From Cydia pomonella (lineage: Eukaryota; Arthropoda; Insecta; Lepidoptera; Tortricidae), in assembly GCF_033807575.1 (NCBI RefSeq), contig NC_084711.1, positions 9,362,001 through 9,426,000 on the forward strand: a DNA stretch of 64,000 bases, written 5' to 3'. A program made the translations under genes and the position numbers. The notes under the pieces were generated by a model that did no database searches, was not told where the DNA came from, and saw only the letters and a list, made by a program, of their open reading frames with translations. Below are positions 22,196 to 32,800 of the stretch, piece by piece (positions within the stretch are counted from its first letter, which is position 1; every line of letters begins with the position of its first letter).

Positions 22196-25100
22196 TTAAC
22201 ATTTCAAAGGTTTAACATTAAGTCCTTGAATAAATTTACAATGTTTTTCAGCACATAAAGCTTTTGTTAAAACATCTGCTACCATTTTGTCAGTCTGCAA
22301 GTACCTTACATTTAAGTGTCCTTTTTGAATCAGGTCTTTAATAAAATGATATCTTAGGTCTATATGCTTTGTTCTTTTGTGGGAGTGCTCTTTTATTAAC
22401 AGTAATTTTTGAGCACTTTGGCTATCATTATAAATGACTGTGTCAAAAGTTTTATCGATAATTTCTGACAAGAAATTTCGTACAAAACATATGTCCTTAC
22501 AACAATCTCCAAGAGCTACATATTCCGATTCGCAACTTGAAAGAGAAGTACATTGTTGCTTTCTTGCCTCCCAGTTAATTACATTAGATCCTAACTTAAT
22601 CACAAAGCCAGTATAGGACTTGCGGTCTGAAAGGTCATTGGCCCAATCTGCGTCAGCGTATGCAGTAAGATTAAAAGTATTGCTCTTTGTGAAACAAAGG
22701 CCATAATTAATAGTACCTTTTAGGTAACGAAGCACACGCTTTGCCATGCGCCAATGATTTTCATCAAAACATGTGTTAAACATACTAAGTTGGCTACATG
22801 CAAAAGATATGTCAGGTCTAGTACAGACTGATAAATACATTAGACTTCCTAATAACTGTCTGTACTGATAGACTTCATCATCTAAACATGTCTTATTTGA
22901 TTTCTGTAATTTACAATTAACTGGTAAAGGTGTAGAAACAGATTTACAATCTGACATATTATACTTTAATAATAAACGCTTTATGTACTCAGTTTGGTCT
23001 AAAGTTGTGATGCCATTTTCTCTACAAACATTCATTCCAAGACAATTATTTAATTTGCCCAAATGTCGGACTTCAAAATTCGTTTGTAAAAGTTGTAAAA
23101 TATTATTAATACAATTATTGTGAAATATATAAAAATCATCAACATACAATGCAATAATAATATATTCAGTCTTTGTTTTCTTTGTATAAATACATGGCTC
23201 ACATTTGCTCTGAGTAAAATTATTTTGTGCTAAGAAATCATGTATTTTGATATTCCACATTCGGCTTGCCTGCTTAAGGCCGTATAAGCTCTTCTTAAGC
23301 AAACAAACCTTATCACAGTTTTTAAAGCCTGAAGGCTGCTCCATATAAATCTTTTCATTTAATTCGCCATTTAAAAATGCAGTTGTTACATCAATATGGT
23401 CTATGTCTAAGTCTAATTCTGTAGCAATAGAAAATAGAATTCTCAATGTGCTATGCCTCACTACAGGTGCAAAGGTGTCCGTGTAGTCAATGCCCTCTAC
23501 TTGACTAAAACCACGGGCAACCAACCTAGCTTTAAATTTGGCAGGCTTACCAGAGGTGTCAAGTTTTCTCTTGTAAACCCATTTACATTTGACGATATTT
23601 TCATCTGAAGGTCTGTCTACCAAGATCCATACCTTGTTTTTAATTAAAGAATCATACTCACATTGCATTGCCCTCTGCCATTCATCTTTTTCAGAAGATT
23701 GCATGGCTTCGCGGTATGATGTAGGCTCATCTGGCGAATAACCTTCTGCTATCATAGATAAATCATAGTCTCTGAGATGGTGTGGCACATTACCTCGTGT
23801 TTTACGTACGGGACGTGAACGAGACGTGTCGGAAACAGCCGGCAGCGTCGGCTCACTTGGTGCAGACTCCGGCAGAGAAGACATGGGACCCTCTGGTACA
23901 CCCACTTCATCACCGTTGTCATGATTATCAAATGATGACTCCGGCAGAGAAGACAAGGCGCCCTTTGGGACGCAATCCTCATCACCGGGACTGTCACTTT
24001 CACCTTCATCGCCCGTACAGTAAGGTTCAGAGAGCGGAGACCACGCCGGTCGCGTTGGTGTCTTTGAATCTGAAAATTGATTAAAAGAGGATGAGCACTC
24101 AGCTGATTTATCTTTTTCATTGTTTTGAATGACATTAACATCAAAAAGTTTGTTAGAGTCATCATTAAAATTATTCAATGCATTCAAAGAATTATGTTCA
24201 TTATTAGGCATTGGAATATTAAAATTGTCTTTATCGATATAATAATTATAGAAATTGGCTCCACAAGTCTTTTTACAACTATCATGTTTTCTTATAAATT
24301 TATCCTCATTAAAAATAACAGATCTGGACTGTATAACTCTGTGAGGATTAGTGGGATCAATCAAACGGTATCCTTTAAAGGTTTCACCATAACCAACAAA
24401 AATTAACGCTTTTGCCCTTGCATCAAGTTTTTGACGCTTTTGACTAGGTACATGTGCATAAGCAGTACACCCAAAGACACGTAAATGACTGATGTCTATA
24501 GGAGACCCAGTCCATAAGCTCTCGGGAATTCCACCTGAAAGCGCTCTGGTAGGAGACCTATTTTTCAGGTAAATGGCTGTCATAACTGCCTCTCCCCAGT
24601 AACGGTTACACAGGCCGGATTCCTGCAGCATAGCCCTAGTTTTATCAAAAATCGTTTTAAAAGCCCGTTCCGCTGTTCCATTTTGAGCAGCATTGTAAGG
24701 GACAGTGGTTTGGTGTAAAATACCATGGTCTTTAAGATAATTGGCCAGTTTATTATTTGTAAACTCAAGGCCATTGTCACTGCGCAAAATTTTAATGGAT
24801 AAACCAGATTGTTTCTCTATCATAGTTTTAAAATTAATAAAATGTGAACTCACCTCTGATTTGTGCTTCATAAGGTAGCCCCAAGTTTTCCGGGTATGGT
24901 CGTCTGTGAAGGTCAAAAGGTAACGAGCTCCACCCCAAGTTTTGACTTGCATAGGTCCAGCCACATCTGAATGGATGAGTTCTAAAGGTTGGGTAGTGCG
25001 CTTCATGCTGACAGCAGAATATGGTGCTCGCACCATCTTGCCTGTCAGGCATGGCTCGCATCTACCACTGATGGTGTCTTCTTTCTGAAAATGTAAGTTC

Positions 25101-26365
25101 ATGCATTTCTTCCCATCACCAAGAACCCTCATACCTGGTTCAGACAAATGAGCTAAGCGTCTGTGGATTAGGTCCATTGGCACAGTCGAAACAGTGTGAG
25201 CATTCACTGTCTCTTGCCTAGTCTGCAAGAGCTTGGAAGACTCCTCCTCAAGGATGTGTCGCATTTGAGCCTTGTATTTATACAGACCATTTTCCTTAGA
25301 AGCAACTAATACTTGATTGCCAGTGACTTTAACATCATCAAAGACTTTACAATGATCCCTATCAAACATGACAGTATAACCCTTTTCAGTAATTTGACTA
25401 ACAGACAGTAAATTGCTGGAGAGGTCAGGCACATGGAGAACATTTATAAGGCTAATATTGGAGCACAAAGGGACCCTACCAGTACAATTGCTATGTAACT
25501 TATTACCATTAGCTATATAAATAGTAGAGTTTTTACCTCTAGGTTCTTCTAGTAACTCCTTATTAGCAATCATATGTTGGGATGCGCCGGAGTCCACCAC
25601 AAAGTCATGGCTGCTGCTGCCGCTGCATACCATGGCTGATGCAAACATAGTGTGGTTCTCTTCATTGTTCTTCAGCTCCTTCTTGCATTTAAAGCAACGC
25701 TTGATAGTGTGTCCGCTCTTCTTGCAGAACTGGCAGAACATAGGCGATGACTTCTTCTTTTTGCTTCCTAGGTAGGCCTTCACACCCTCCTGGTCACCCG
25801 CACTTCTCCGGTGTTCTTCTTGCAGCAATCTGGCCCGCACAAGCTCCACCGTGAGTGTGCTCGTAAGACAGGCGGTTTCCAGACCCGACACCAGGTTGTC
25901 AAATTCCTGCGATAAACCACTCAACAGGATTTCCGCTACCTCATCGTCGTCTATTTTCTTGCCTATATCGTCGAGCTGTTGAACGAGACGCATGACCGCC
26001 TCGATATATTCCGACATACCGCTGTACTGATTATATTCAATTTTATGCAGTTGACGTAACAAGAGCACTTTTCTGTATAGACCTTTGGACTCGAAGGCAT
26101 CGGCAAGCTTCTTCCAGGCGTCCTTTGCCGACGTGGCATCTCGCACGTACTGGTACAACGCGGGCTTAATCGTTAAACATATCTTAGCTAAGGCGCGGCT
26201 CTCGCGGGTCGCATCGGTATCCGTACCTTCCACGCAGCCCCATAGACCATCCAGCGTAAGTAACATTTTCACGGCAAATTTCCAATTTGAATAATTTCCC
26301 AAGCCATCCAGCTTCTCGACGGGAATATGTCCGTTATGTTCATTATGTGACGACATTCTTGACAA
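22196..26365 (-). CDS. Copia gag-pol polyprotein
   Basis: The product is 1389 residues in one frame, a normal length for Copia elements. Order of parts: a gag region with GLGNYSNWKFAVKMLL (residues 22-37); a CCHC zinc knuckle at 211-224 (C211, C214, H219, C224); an aspartic protease with DSGAS at 258-262; the integrase zinc-binding H..H..C..C at about 401-439; the integrase core with D467, D530 and E566 (35 residues between the last two); reverse transcriptase with D992 and YVDD at 1074-1077; and RNase H with D1238, E1279 and D1314. Integrase before reverse transcriptase is the order that separates Copia from Gypsy. The linker at about 700-860 is low-complexity and contains two SSLPES units (805-810, 829-834). 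The ATG at 26363-26365 is the first in the frame. No stop or frameshift was seen. Confidence 0.95.
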   Translation of the reverse strand: MSRMSSHNEHNGHIPVEKLDGLGNYSNWKFAVKMLLTLDGLWGCVEGTDTDATRESRALAKICLTIKPALYQYVRDATSAKDAWKKLADAFESKGLYRKVLLLRQLHKIEYNQYSGMSEYIEAVMRLVQQLDDIGKKIDDDEVAEILLSGLSQEFDNLVSGLETACLTSTLTVELVRARLLQEEHRRSAGDQEGVKAYLGSKKKKSSPMFCQFCKKSGHTIKRCFKCKKELKNNEENHTMFASAMVCSGSSSHDFVVDSGASQHMIANKELLEEPRGKNSTIYIANGNKLHSNCTGRVPLCSNISLINVLHVPDLSSNLLSVSQITEKGYTVMFDRDHCKVFDDVKVTGNQVLVASKENGLYKYKAQMRHILEEESSKLLQTRQETVNAHTVSTVPMDLIHRRLAHLSEPGMRVLGDGKKCMNLHFQKEDTISGRCEPCLTGKMVRAPYSAVSMKRTTQPLELIHSDVAGPMQVKTWGGARYLLTFTDDHTRKTWGYLMKHKSEVSSHFINFKTMIEKQSGLSIKILRSDNGLEFTNNKLANYLKDHGILHQTTVPYNAAQNGTAERAFKTIFDKTRAMLQESGLCNRYWGEAVMTAIYLKNRSPTRALSGGIPESLWTGSPIDISHLRVFGCTAYAHVPSQKRQKLDARAKALIFVGYGETFKGYRLIDPTNPHRVIQSRSVIFNEDKFIRKHDSCKKTCGANFYNYYIDKDNFNIPMPNNEHNSLNALNNFNDDSNKLFDVNVIQNNEKDKSAECSSSFNQFSDSKTPTRPAWSPLSEPYCTGDEGESDSPGDEDCVPKGALSSLPESSFDNHDNGDEVGVPEGPMSSLPESAPSEPTLPAVSDTSRSRPVRKTRGNVPHHLRDYDLSMIAEGYSPDEPTSYREAMQSSEKDEWQRAMQCEYDSLIKNKVWILVDRPSDENIVKCKWVYKRKLDTSGKPAKFKARLVARGFSQVEGIDYTDTFAPVVRHSTLRILFSIATELDLDIDHIDVTTAFLNGELNEKIYMEQPSGFKNCDKVCLLKKSLYGLKQASRMWNIKIHDFLAQNNFTQSKCEPCIYTKKTKTEYIIIALYVDDFYIFHNNCINNILQLLQTNFEVRHLGKLNNCLGMNVCRENGITTLDQTEYIKRLLLKYNMSDCKSVSTPLPVNCKLQKSNKTCLDDEVYQYRQLLGSLMYLSVCTRPDISFACSQLSMFNTCFDENHWRMAKRVLRYLKGTINYGLCFTKSNTFNLTAYADADWANDLSDRKSYTGFVIKLGSNVINWEARKQQCTSLSSCESEYVALGDCCKDICFVRNFLSEIIDKTFDTVIYNDSQSAQKLLLIKEHSHKRTKHIDLRYHFIKDLIQKGHLNVRYLQTDKMVADVLTKALCAEKHCKFIQGLNVKPLKC

Positions 26366-26497
26366 CGAAATTGTGATAGTGGTTGAGCAAGCGAAGAATT
26401 AGTAGGTTATAATATCACGAGGGCGATGCGATTATAACCTCAGAATATCAATGTTTCCGACATACCTTTCTTAGGTTTTGATTTCCAGTTTCCTCGC

Positions 26498-26522
26498 GGC
26501 ACAAGCATCTGGGCGCATAATC
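26498..26522 (-). promoter_or_regulatory. Probable primer-binding site
   Basis: Immediately inside the 5' LTR the + strand reads AGCATCTGGGCGCATAATC. It resembles the anticodon arm of a methionine tRNA (CAT in the middle) rather than a tRNA 3' end. Drosophila copia primes from a cut initiator-tRNA-Met half in this way. The match is by eye and imperfect. Confidence 0.4.
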
Positions 26523-26884
26523 TGATGTGCAGGATGCAGGCGCAGGGCTCGGCGTAAGAGTGCCACGAAGGATTGTGGTTTATGTCGTCGGAAATAAAAT
26601 CATATCCTTGCTCAACAAAATAGTAGTTTTAATTTACCACAAATTACACTACATTTCGTATTCGTCAAAGCACGATGTACATTGATTAAAATGTCACATA
26701 TTTAAATATATTAAAATATATAATTGGGAGTGACTTCATGAAGAGCCATATATCGAACAGGGGGGAGATCAAAGACAAACCGGATAGGTTTTTATAGAGC
26801 GGTATCATAAAGAAGAAACATAAGTGTTGCCTGTTTATATTGATAGACAATACATGTAAAGGGTATACTACACGATTTCTAACA
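26523..26884 (-). repeat. 5' LTR of the Copia element
   Basis: A 362-bp repeat, apparently identical to 21631-21992. It should contain the promoter and transcription start in element orientation. No individual promoter box was assigned. Confidence 0.95.
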
Positions 26885-26889
26885 GTTCC

Positions 26890-28465
26890 TAACTATAATG
26901 CTATTGAAATGATGTAAAAGGTTCTATTTTTAGAAGTCTGCATGAAATGAAAAGAATCGCGTGTTGAAGACTGCGCTCCAACCTCTCAAAGTGCCCGAAG
27001 GAACGAAAACACTAGGTACTTGACGACCAGTTGAGACGAGGCAACGTATTATCTTCATTTCCCGAGTCAAATACTTGGATTAACCAGTGAAACTATACGC
27101 TTAAAATCCATAGTAAGTATTCTTAACAGAAAAGCCAACTTATACTGGTGTTGAGAGTGTATGACTCCCGTGTGCTTTTCAAGCGGTAAAAATAGTATTT
27201 GAGAATGGGGAAAGCTACGTATTAAAAGCCATTTAGCTCGCTTGGAACTTGTATTTAGTGTATACTTGTCCCTTGTATCTAAAAATAGACTTGATTGGCT
27301 CTTGTATTGTCTTAATAGATGTCTAAACTAAACAACAGCAGTCCTTTTGCAACAGAAAAGCGAAACTCCTACAAGAAAAGCTTAATCTAAATCAATTTGT
27401 ATGTTTCTACATTTGGCATAGCCGAAATTTACATCGGCTCCGGATTTAAGCGATACAAGTCAATCTCAGAAATTCTGCTCCATTGTCCTTGATTTTCGGA
27501 AATGAAAGAATTTTTTTTCTACGTGTGTATGTTGATGACCCTTACAAGTTTCATAGCTTTTAATAGAGACGTTAAATTTATTTTTCCCACATTCTAAGGC
27601 GCACACCCTACTTTTGAGTGCCACAGTGTCACTTTTGGTCCAAAACCTACTCACGAGTTATTACTATGTACGTGCAATGTGAAAGAAAAGTATATGTATT
27701 TATTTGGGGCATTAGGAATTTTTCATGCTTGGATTCCAAAAATCTACTAGTAACATAAAATAGTTAATAACCATTAAACAAATGGTTAATAAAAAGGAAA
27801 TCAATTTACTTTATACTCTTTCAAGCCAGCTTACGTAGTAAAAAAAAGCGCGGAATTCAGTTTGTATTCGCACCTAATTTTTATTTCGGCACGACATCGA
27901 CACGGCGGGTTTGCCAGAGTAGTATAACGTTATTTTTCAACACACTTGCTCAAAACGACGTTTTTATTGCACCGATTTTTGGCTCATAATCCTAGATATT
28001 AAACACGCGTGCTTTTTCATTATATTATCAGACTGAGTTAAGAAGGTAACTGATTGCTAATAATATGCATGGAAATGGAGCCTTCTTAGTTTGGTCGGGT
28101 AATACATTTTTTTAACTATTAGGTTTCAAATGTTACTTCAAAGAGGTTTTATCACACCAAACATAATTTATAGATTAAATTATCTTGTAAATTACATTAT
28201 AGTACATTGTGCAACGAGGGGGGTTAGTGGATTTTGGATACGAGGGTGGTCTGGAGCCTGCAGCTGTCGGGAATTAAAGACCCAAGTTTGCAATATTCTT
28301 ACCCCCGGAGTTACACACAATGTTTTTCATCACACTTGTCAAGAAAAAACTAAATTTTAAGCGAAATAATTCTTAAATACGGTGACATATCAAACATTCC
28401 TCCGCCATTTTGTATTTTCTTGACAGGTTAGGTATCGAAGACACAGACCTATTCGGCATTCAGTA
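26890..28465. other. Non-coding spacer with a short shared repeat
   Basis: No gene was found. The stretch 28318-28382 (TTTTCATCACACTTGTCAAG, then TAAATTTTAAGCGAAATAAT) recurs at 10075-10140, so at least this part is a dispersed repeat. ACATTGTGCAACGAGG at 28202 also has a repeat-like look. Confidence 0.45.
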
Positions 28466-28650
28466 CCCCTAGTGTAAATTTTATCGACATCATAACGTGA
28501 CGAACGCGTTTGCGTTAAGTCTCATTTTGTATAGGATTTTGAGTTTCCAAAACGTCCCGCTTGGCGCGCTCTTTCTAAATCCAATACAAAATGAGACTAA
28601 ACGCAAACGCGTACGTCACGTTTCAAAATTGAATTTATTTACACTAGGGG
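28466..28650. mobile_element. Foldback MITE, CCCCTAGTGTAAAT family, copy 2
   Basis: A 185-bp palindromic element: CCCCTAGTGTAAATTTTATC to ATTTACACTAGGGG, with TA on both sides (28464-28465, 28651-28652). The centre has CAAAACGTCCCGCTTGGCGC. It lies 7 bases before copy 3. Confidence 0.85.
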
Positions 28651-28657
28651 TACAGTA

Positions 28658-28842
28658 CCCCTAGTGTAAATATTTTCGACAGCGAAACGTTACGTACGCG
28701 TTTGCGTTAAGTGTCATTTTGTATGGGTTTTTGAACAGCGCGCCAAGCGGGACGTTTTGGAAAGTCAAAAATCTCATACAAAATGACACTTAACGCAAAC
28801 GCGTACGTAACGTTTCGCTGTCGAAAGTATTTACACTAGGGG
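28658..28842. mobile_element. Foldback MITE, CCCCTAGTGTAAAT family, copy 3
   Basis: Also 185 bp with TA flanks (28656-28657, 28843-28844). The arms are nearly perfect. The central segment (AGCGCGCCAAGCGGGACGTT) is inverted relative to copy 2, as expected for a palindromic unit that can flip. The two copies share a TACAGTA junction. Confidence 0.85.
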
Positions 28843-28844
28843 TA

Positions 28845-29843
28845 CAGACACGATTGGAAATTATGTAAAAATATTTTAAACGGCTGTTAAACTAATCGAA
28901 TTAAATAAATTTAAACATAAACAAAGATATTAAATTATAAACGTCATTATTTTAAATGTAAACTTACATGGTTCGTATGAATTAGTGACAGAATTAAACT
29001 CCCTAGAACAATATAGGCCTTTGTCCTTCAGTACACCTGCATTAAATAAGATTTTATTCGAGCAAGTGTGATGAAAATGAATAAACATAACATTTTATCG
29101 ATTTGATCTCCATCCGTCGAATAGAAATACGAAAATATTAGCTTTTTTATTCTTTTTAAATTGGCTGTTTGTCGATTTCGTTCACACCTTTGCTTTGCGC
29201 GCGCACTGGAATCGTGCGTAAAAAAAATAACGCGCCAGACATTTTCCGTATTTGTCAGAAAATTGGAATAGTTTAGCATGTTTTAGTTTATATATTGACG
29301 AAAATGTCATTTTCAAGCATTGAAAATGTAGAACACATAAAATTGACGCTGCCAGTACCTATACTAATAGAGGCAAGAGCCGAGAACGATAGCCTTTTAG
29401 GCTTTTACCATCAAAATCGGGTGAAAAATTATTGGCGGCATATGAAACTTTTATTCAATGGAAAATCAGCAAAAATGCGCAATCTTTCTTGGAAAACGTA
29501 TTGGTAGCTTACTTCAATTAACTGGCGAATAAGTGCTTACAAGCCCGGCACGCTTTAATATTGAAGCACCTCTGTATTTAAATTGCAATGAGTTAAGTTG
29601 TGTTATCAGTATAATATATACAAAAGCGCGGTCACAAACATTTAATAAACTTATCCCATTTCTCTTTTTAAGAACCTCTGAGTGGTTATACAATATTGAC
29701 GATAGCACAAAATTAGCAATATTTTGACCACTATTGCTAGTTTTGCCCTTTTGTATTTGTATTTATTTATTTGCTAGAATCATGGTTAACACAGATTTAC
29801 CGAGTTACATCAATATATTAGTCAAGCACAATTCTGCCGGCGC
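28845..29843. other. Non-coding spacer with an unrecognised short open frame
   Basis: A + strand open frame at 29295-29507 (70 codons, beginning MTKMSFSSIENVEHIKLTLP) has a more protein-like composition than its neighbours and is followed in other frames by LQARHAL- and LYLNCNELS-type text. It might be the remains of a gene or transposon. I do not recognise it and assign no function. Confidence 0.3.
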
Positions 29844-29847
29844 TTTT

Positions 29848-32800
29848 GGGCCAAAATACTTTTTGATGCCTAAAAACTGGTCCCTCCGAAAGAATAATTA
29901 ATTTTATGGGATATCAATACAAAATTGCGCAAAAAGTATACTTATATCGAAATATAACATTATTTTCTAACGCAGAAAACAAGATTCGACCGGGAAAATA
30001 TGTTATTTTTCCTAAAATTACGGTAACAACGTTGTAATTTTTGGTAACGCAGTCGTTCTTAGTACAAAATATTGCTGTCCTTGAGCACTGTGTCAAGATG
30101 TACTTAGCTATTTCTCCCAATATTTCCTAGGTGGCGTTGAATCTTAAATGTCCCTATGAAAATGTAACCTTTGAACCTAATGCAACGCTAATAGATATTT
30201 TTTACATTAAATATTTCATGGAATAAAAAATTATTTAGTCTGTGTCCCCAACAAAGAACAAAATCGTAACTACCTTGCGTTGCTATATGAAAATAAACCT
30301 TAAAGTGAGTGTGTTACATTTTATTTGACTTCATTTCGTTCGACTTATTGTAACTATTAGAACGAATGATAGCAACTGCGCGGGGGGGAGACCGCTAGCC
30401 GGATCAGCGCGTCACAGTCGTTGAGAGAGGTTCGTGTATTTATTGCGTGGCCGCTGAGTTACCGCTGTCGAAAGGTACGTACTGACGATATTTTACATTA
30501 TTGTTATTTTAATACGCAGTTAGTCATGCTTTGTTTCTGTCAGTGTTAGAATATTTGCATTTTGTTATTCTTTTTAGTGAATATTTACAACGCAGTCAAA
30601 TATTTACAACTGCGTAACTGCTACACTGCGTTACTAGAAAAAAGTAACGCAGTTGTTGTAAAGGTAACGCAGTTGCGTTTTTTATTATTTTTAATGTTAG
30701 AAATATGTTATTAAGACCGAAATGCAAAAATACTCTTTCTTTCTTCACAGAAAGAAGCTTCTGCACTAAATGGCGTCAACGAACGCAGAAAAGCAACGTC
30801 GTTATAGGCTTAAATTAAAGTTGGACCCTATAAAAAATGCTGAAGCCAAAAAAAAAAACATCTTGAAAGGTACCACGCAAATAAAAAACTTGTAAAAGAT
30901 ATGACAGAGCGTGAACACAGAAATATCAAGCGTAAATGGAAGACTGCGAACAAGAAACGACGAGAACGTCAAAAGTGTGCTCAACAAATTATGAACATTA
31001 CACCGGCGTCCAGCCCACGGTCAGGAACTCCAGTTTCACCGAGATCTAGAGGCCGAAGACAAATACGAAGAGATCGCTCTGCAGTTTACAGAAAAAATCT
31101 GAAAATTCAGGAAGAACTCGAAAAGATGAAACGGCTGTGCGATAAATACAAAAAGAGATAGCAACGAGCTAAAACCACAATCAAAGACACGAAAAAAATA
31201 AATAAGCTTAACCAAAACAAGTATTCAACGATATCTAATGCAATTAAAGACCATTGCAAAAGTTTGAAGTCAGTGAGAGAGAAGAAAGCCTTAAAACGAA
31301 TTTTCCAAGGAGAAGGCATAGCCAAGTCTAAAATGAAGATTAGTATTATACGCGAGACTTTGGGCATTGATCAGATGAAAGTGATGAAACGACAGAATAA
31401 CCCTTTAGGGAAAAAGCTTCTGGTTGATAATATTAAAAGCTTTTTTGACCGTGATGATGTTTCTAGAGCTACGGCGGGTAAACGGGAAAACTGTCACCTT
31501 TAAAAAAATAAAAATGCAGAAGCGCCATTTACTGGACACGATGAAAGGCCTATTTCGTTCATTCAAAAAAGAAAACCCAAAACTGAGATGTTCTTATTCA
31601 TATTTCATAAAAAATAGGCCTTTTTACGTAAAACCGCCTTCAGTTGCTGGGAGAGAGACTTCCCTATGCGCAGTATATTATAGATGCTCTTCACAAAACA
31701 AGAGTCCTTGCCACCTCAGACATGAACGAACTTATCGCTAGCACAGTATGCTCGACATATAACAAAGCTTGTATGACTGGCAATTGTAAAAATTGTAAGA
31801 CAAAAGAAATACTTTTTAGGGAAACAACAGGTAATCTCGGATTAGTGAAATGGGCTCATTGGATAAGGAAATCGGAAATGATTGAAAAATCAGGCAAAAA
31901 AGTAAAAGTTACTAAAAACGTAAAGGAAATAGCTGAAGGAACAGTTGAAGAATTGATAGGAAACTTAAAACAGACTTTGATACAATTAAAGAAACATGTT
32001 TACAACATTAAAATACAGTACAAGAGTTATCGAAATGCTATAGATAATTTGAATAATAACGAAGTCGTTCTGCATGTCGACTTTAGCGAAAACTATAACT
32101 GTAAGCATTTTGAAGAGGTGCAGTCCCACTATTTTGGCGGATCAAGAAAGCAAGTAACTTTACATACGGGAGTTATGTACACAAAACCTGAAGGACATGA
32201 CAAGCCAACTGTATCATTTATCATTATAACAGATCTCTATAGAAAGTACTAAGTATAGTATGTAAGAAAATACTACTGTGTTACTAAGCTTACTACTGCG
32301 TTACTTTTGTGTCCCTTTGATTAATGTAGTAATTTCAGTAATACATGGACTTCTAGTGATCTTAAATGCCTGAACCTCGTACGTACGTATTATTGATCAA
32401 AAGTGGAAGGTTATGCCATTAGGTGGTATTCAATATAAGTTGTTTTTTGTTATTAATAGGAAAGTTTAAGTTTTAAAATGACACTTTGCTAACACAGTAA
32501 TCTTAATTATTAAGAATACTCCATGAAACTGATTATTTTTGTGATTTAACTTACTAAGAACTAAATGTAAGCGTTACAGTTTAAAACTGACATATTGAAA
32601 AGTCTGATTGTGCAATTTTAATAAAAAAAGTTAATTTTGTAAAAAAGTAACGCTGTTGTTTAATTTCTTGACACCTTGATATATTAGTTGCCAGAAATAT
32701 AATAAACTCATTAAAACTATCGCTGCAGAGGTATGTATATTATAAATCGAACTATAACTAATCTATATTTACCTAAAAAAACAAAGAAATTTAATATTTT

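Larger units (their letters stand above)
21631..26884 (-). mobile_element. Full-length Copia-type LTR retrotransposon
   Basis: The element is 5254 bp with two 362-bp long terminal repeats (21631-21992 and 26523-26884) that I found no differences between. The LTRs begin TG and end CA on either strand, and GTTCC is duplicated at the flanks (21626-21630, 26885-26889). One uninterrupted gag-pol frame lies between them on the minus strand. Identical LTRs plus an open frame indicate a recent insertion and a potentially competent copy. Any further judgement on activity would need expression data. Confidence 0.95.

Noticed and set aside
23752..25061. Overlapping frames inside the Copia gag-pol
   Set aside because: They are alternative-frame shadows of an intact 1389-codon gene.
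18293..31367. Minus-strand frames of 86 codons in both 3.0-kb transposons
   Set aside because: They are antisense shadows of the transposase-like gene, rich in F, L and S as expected for the complement of a lysine-rich sequence.
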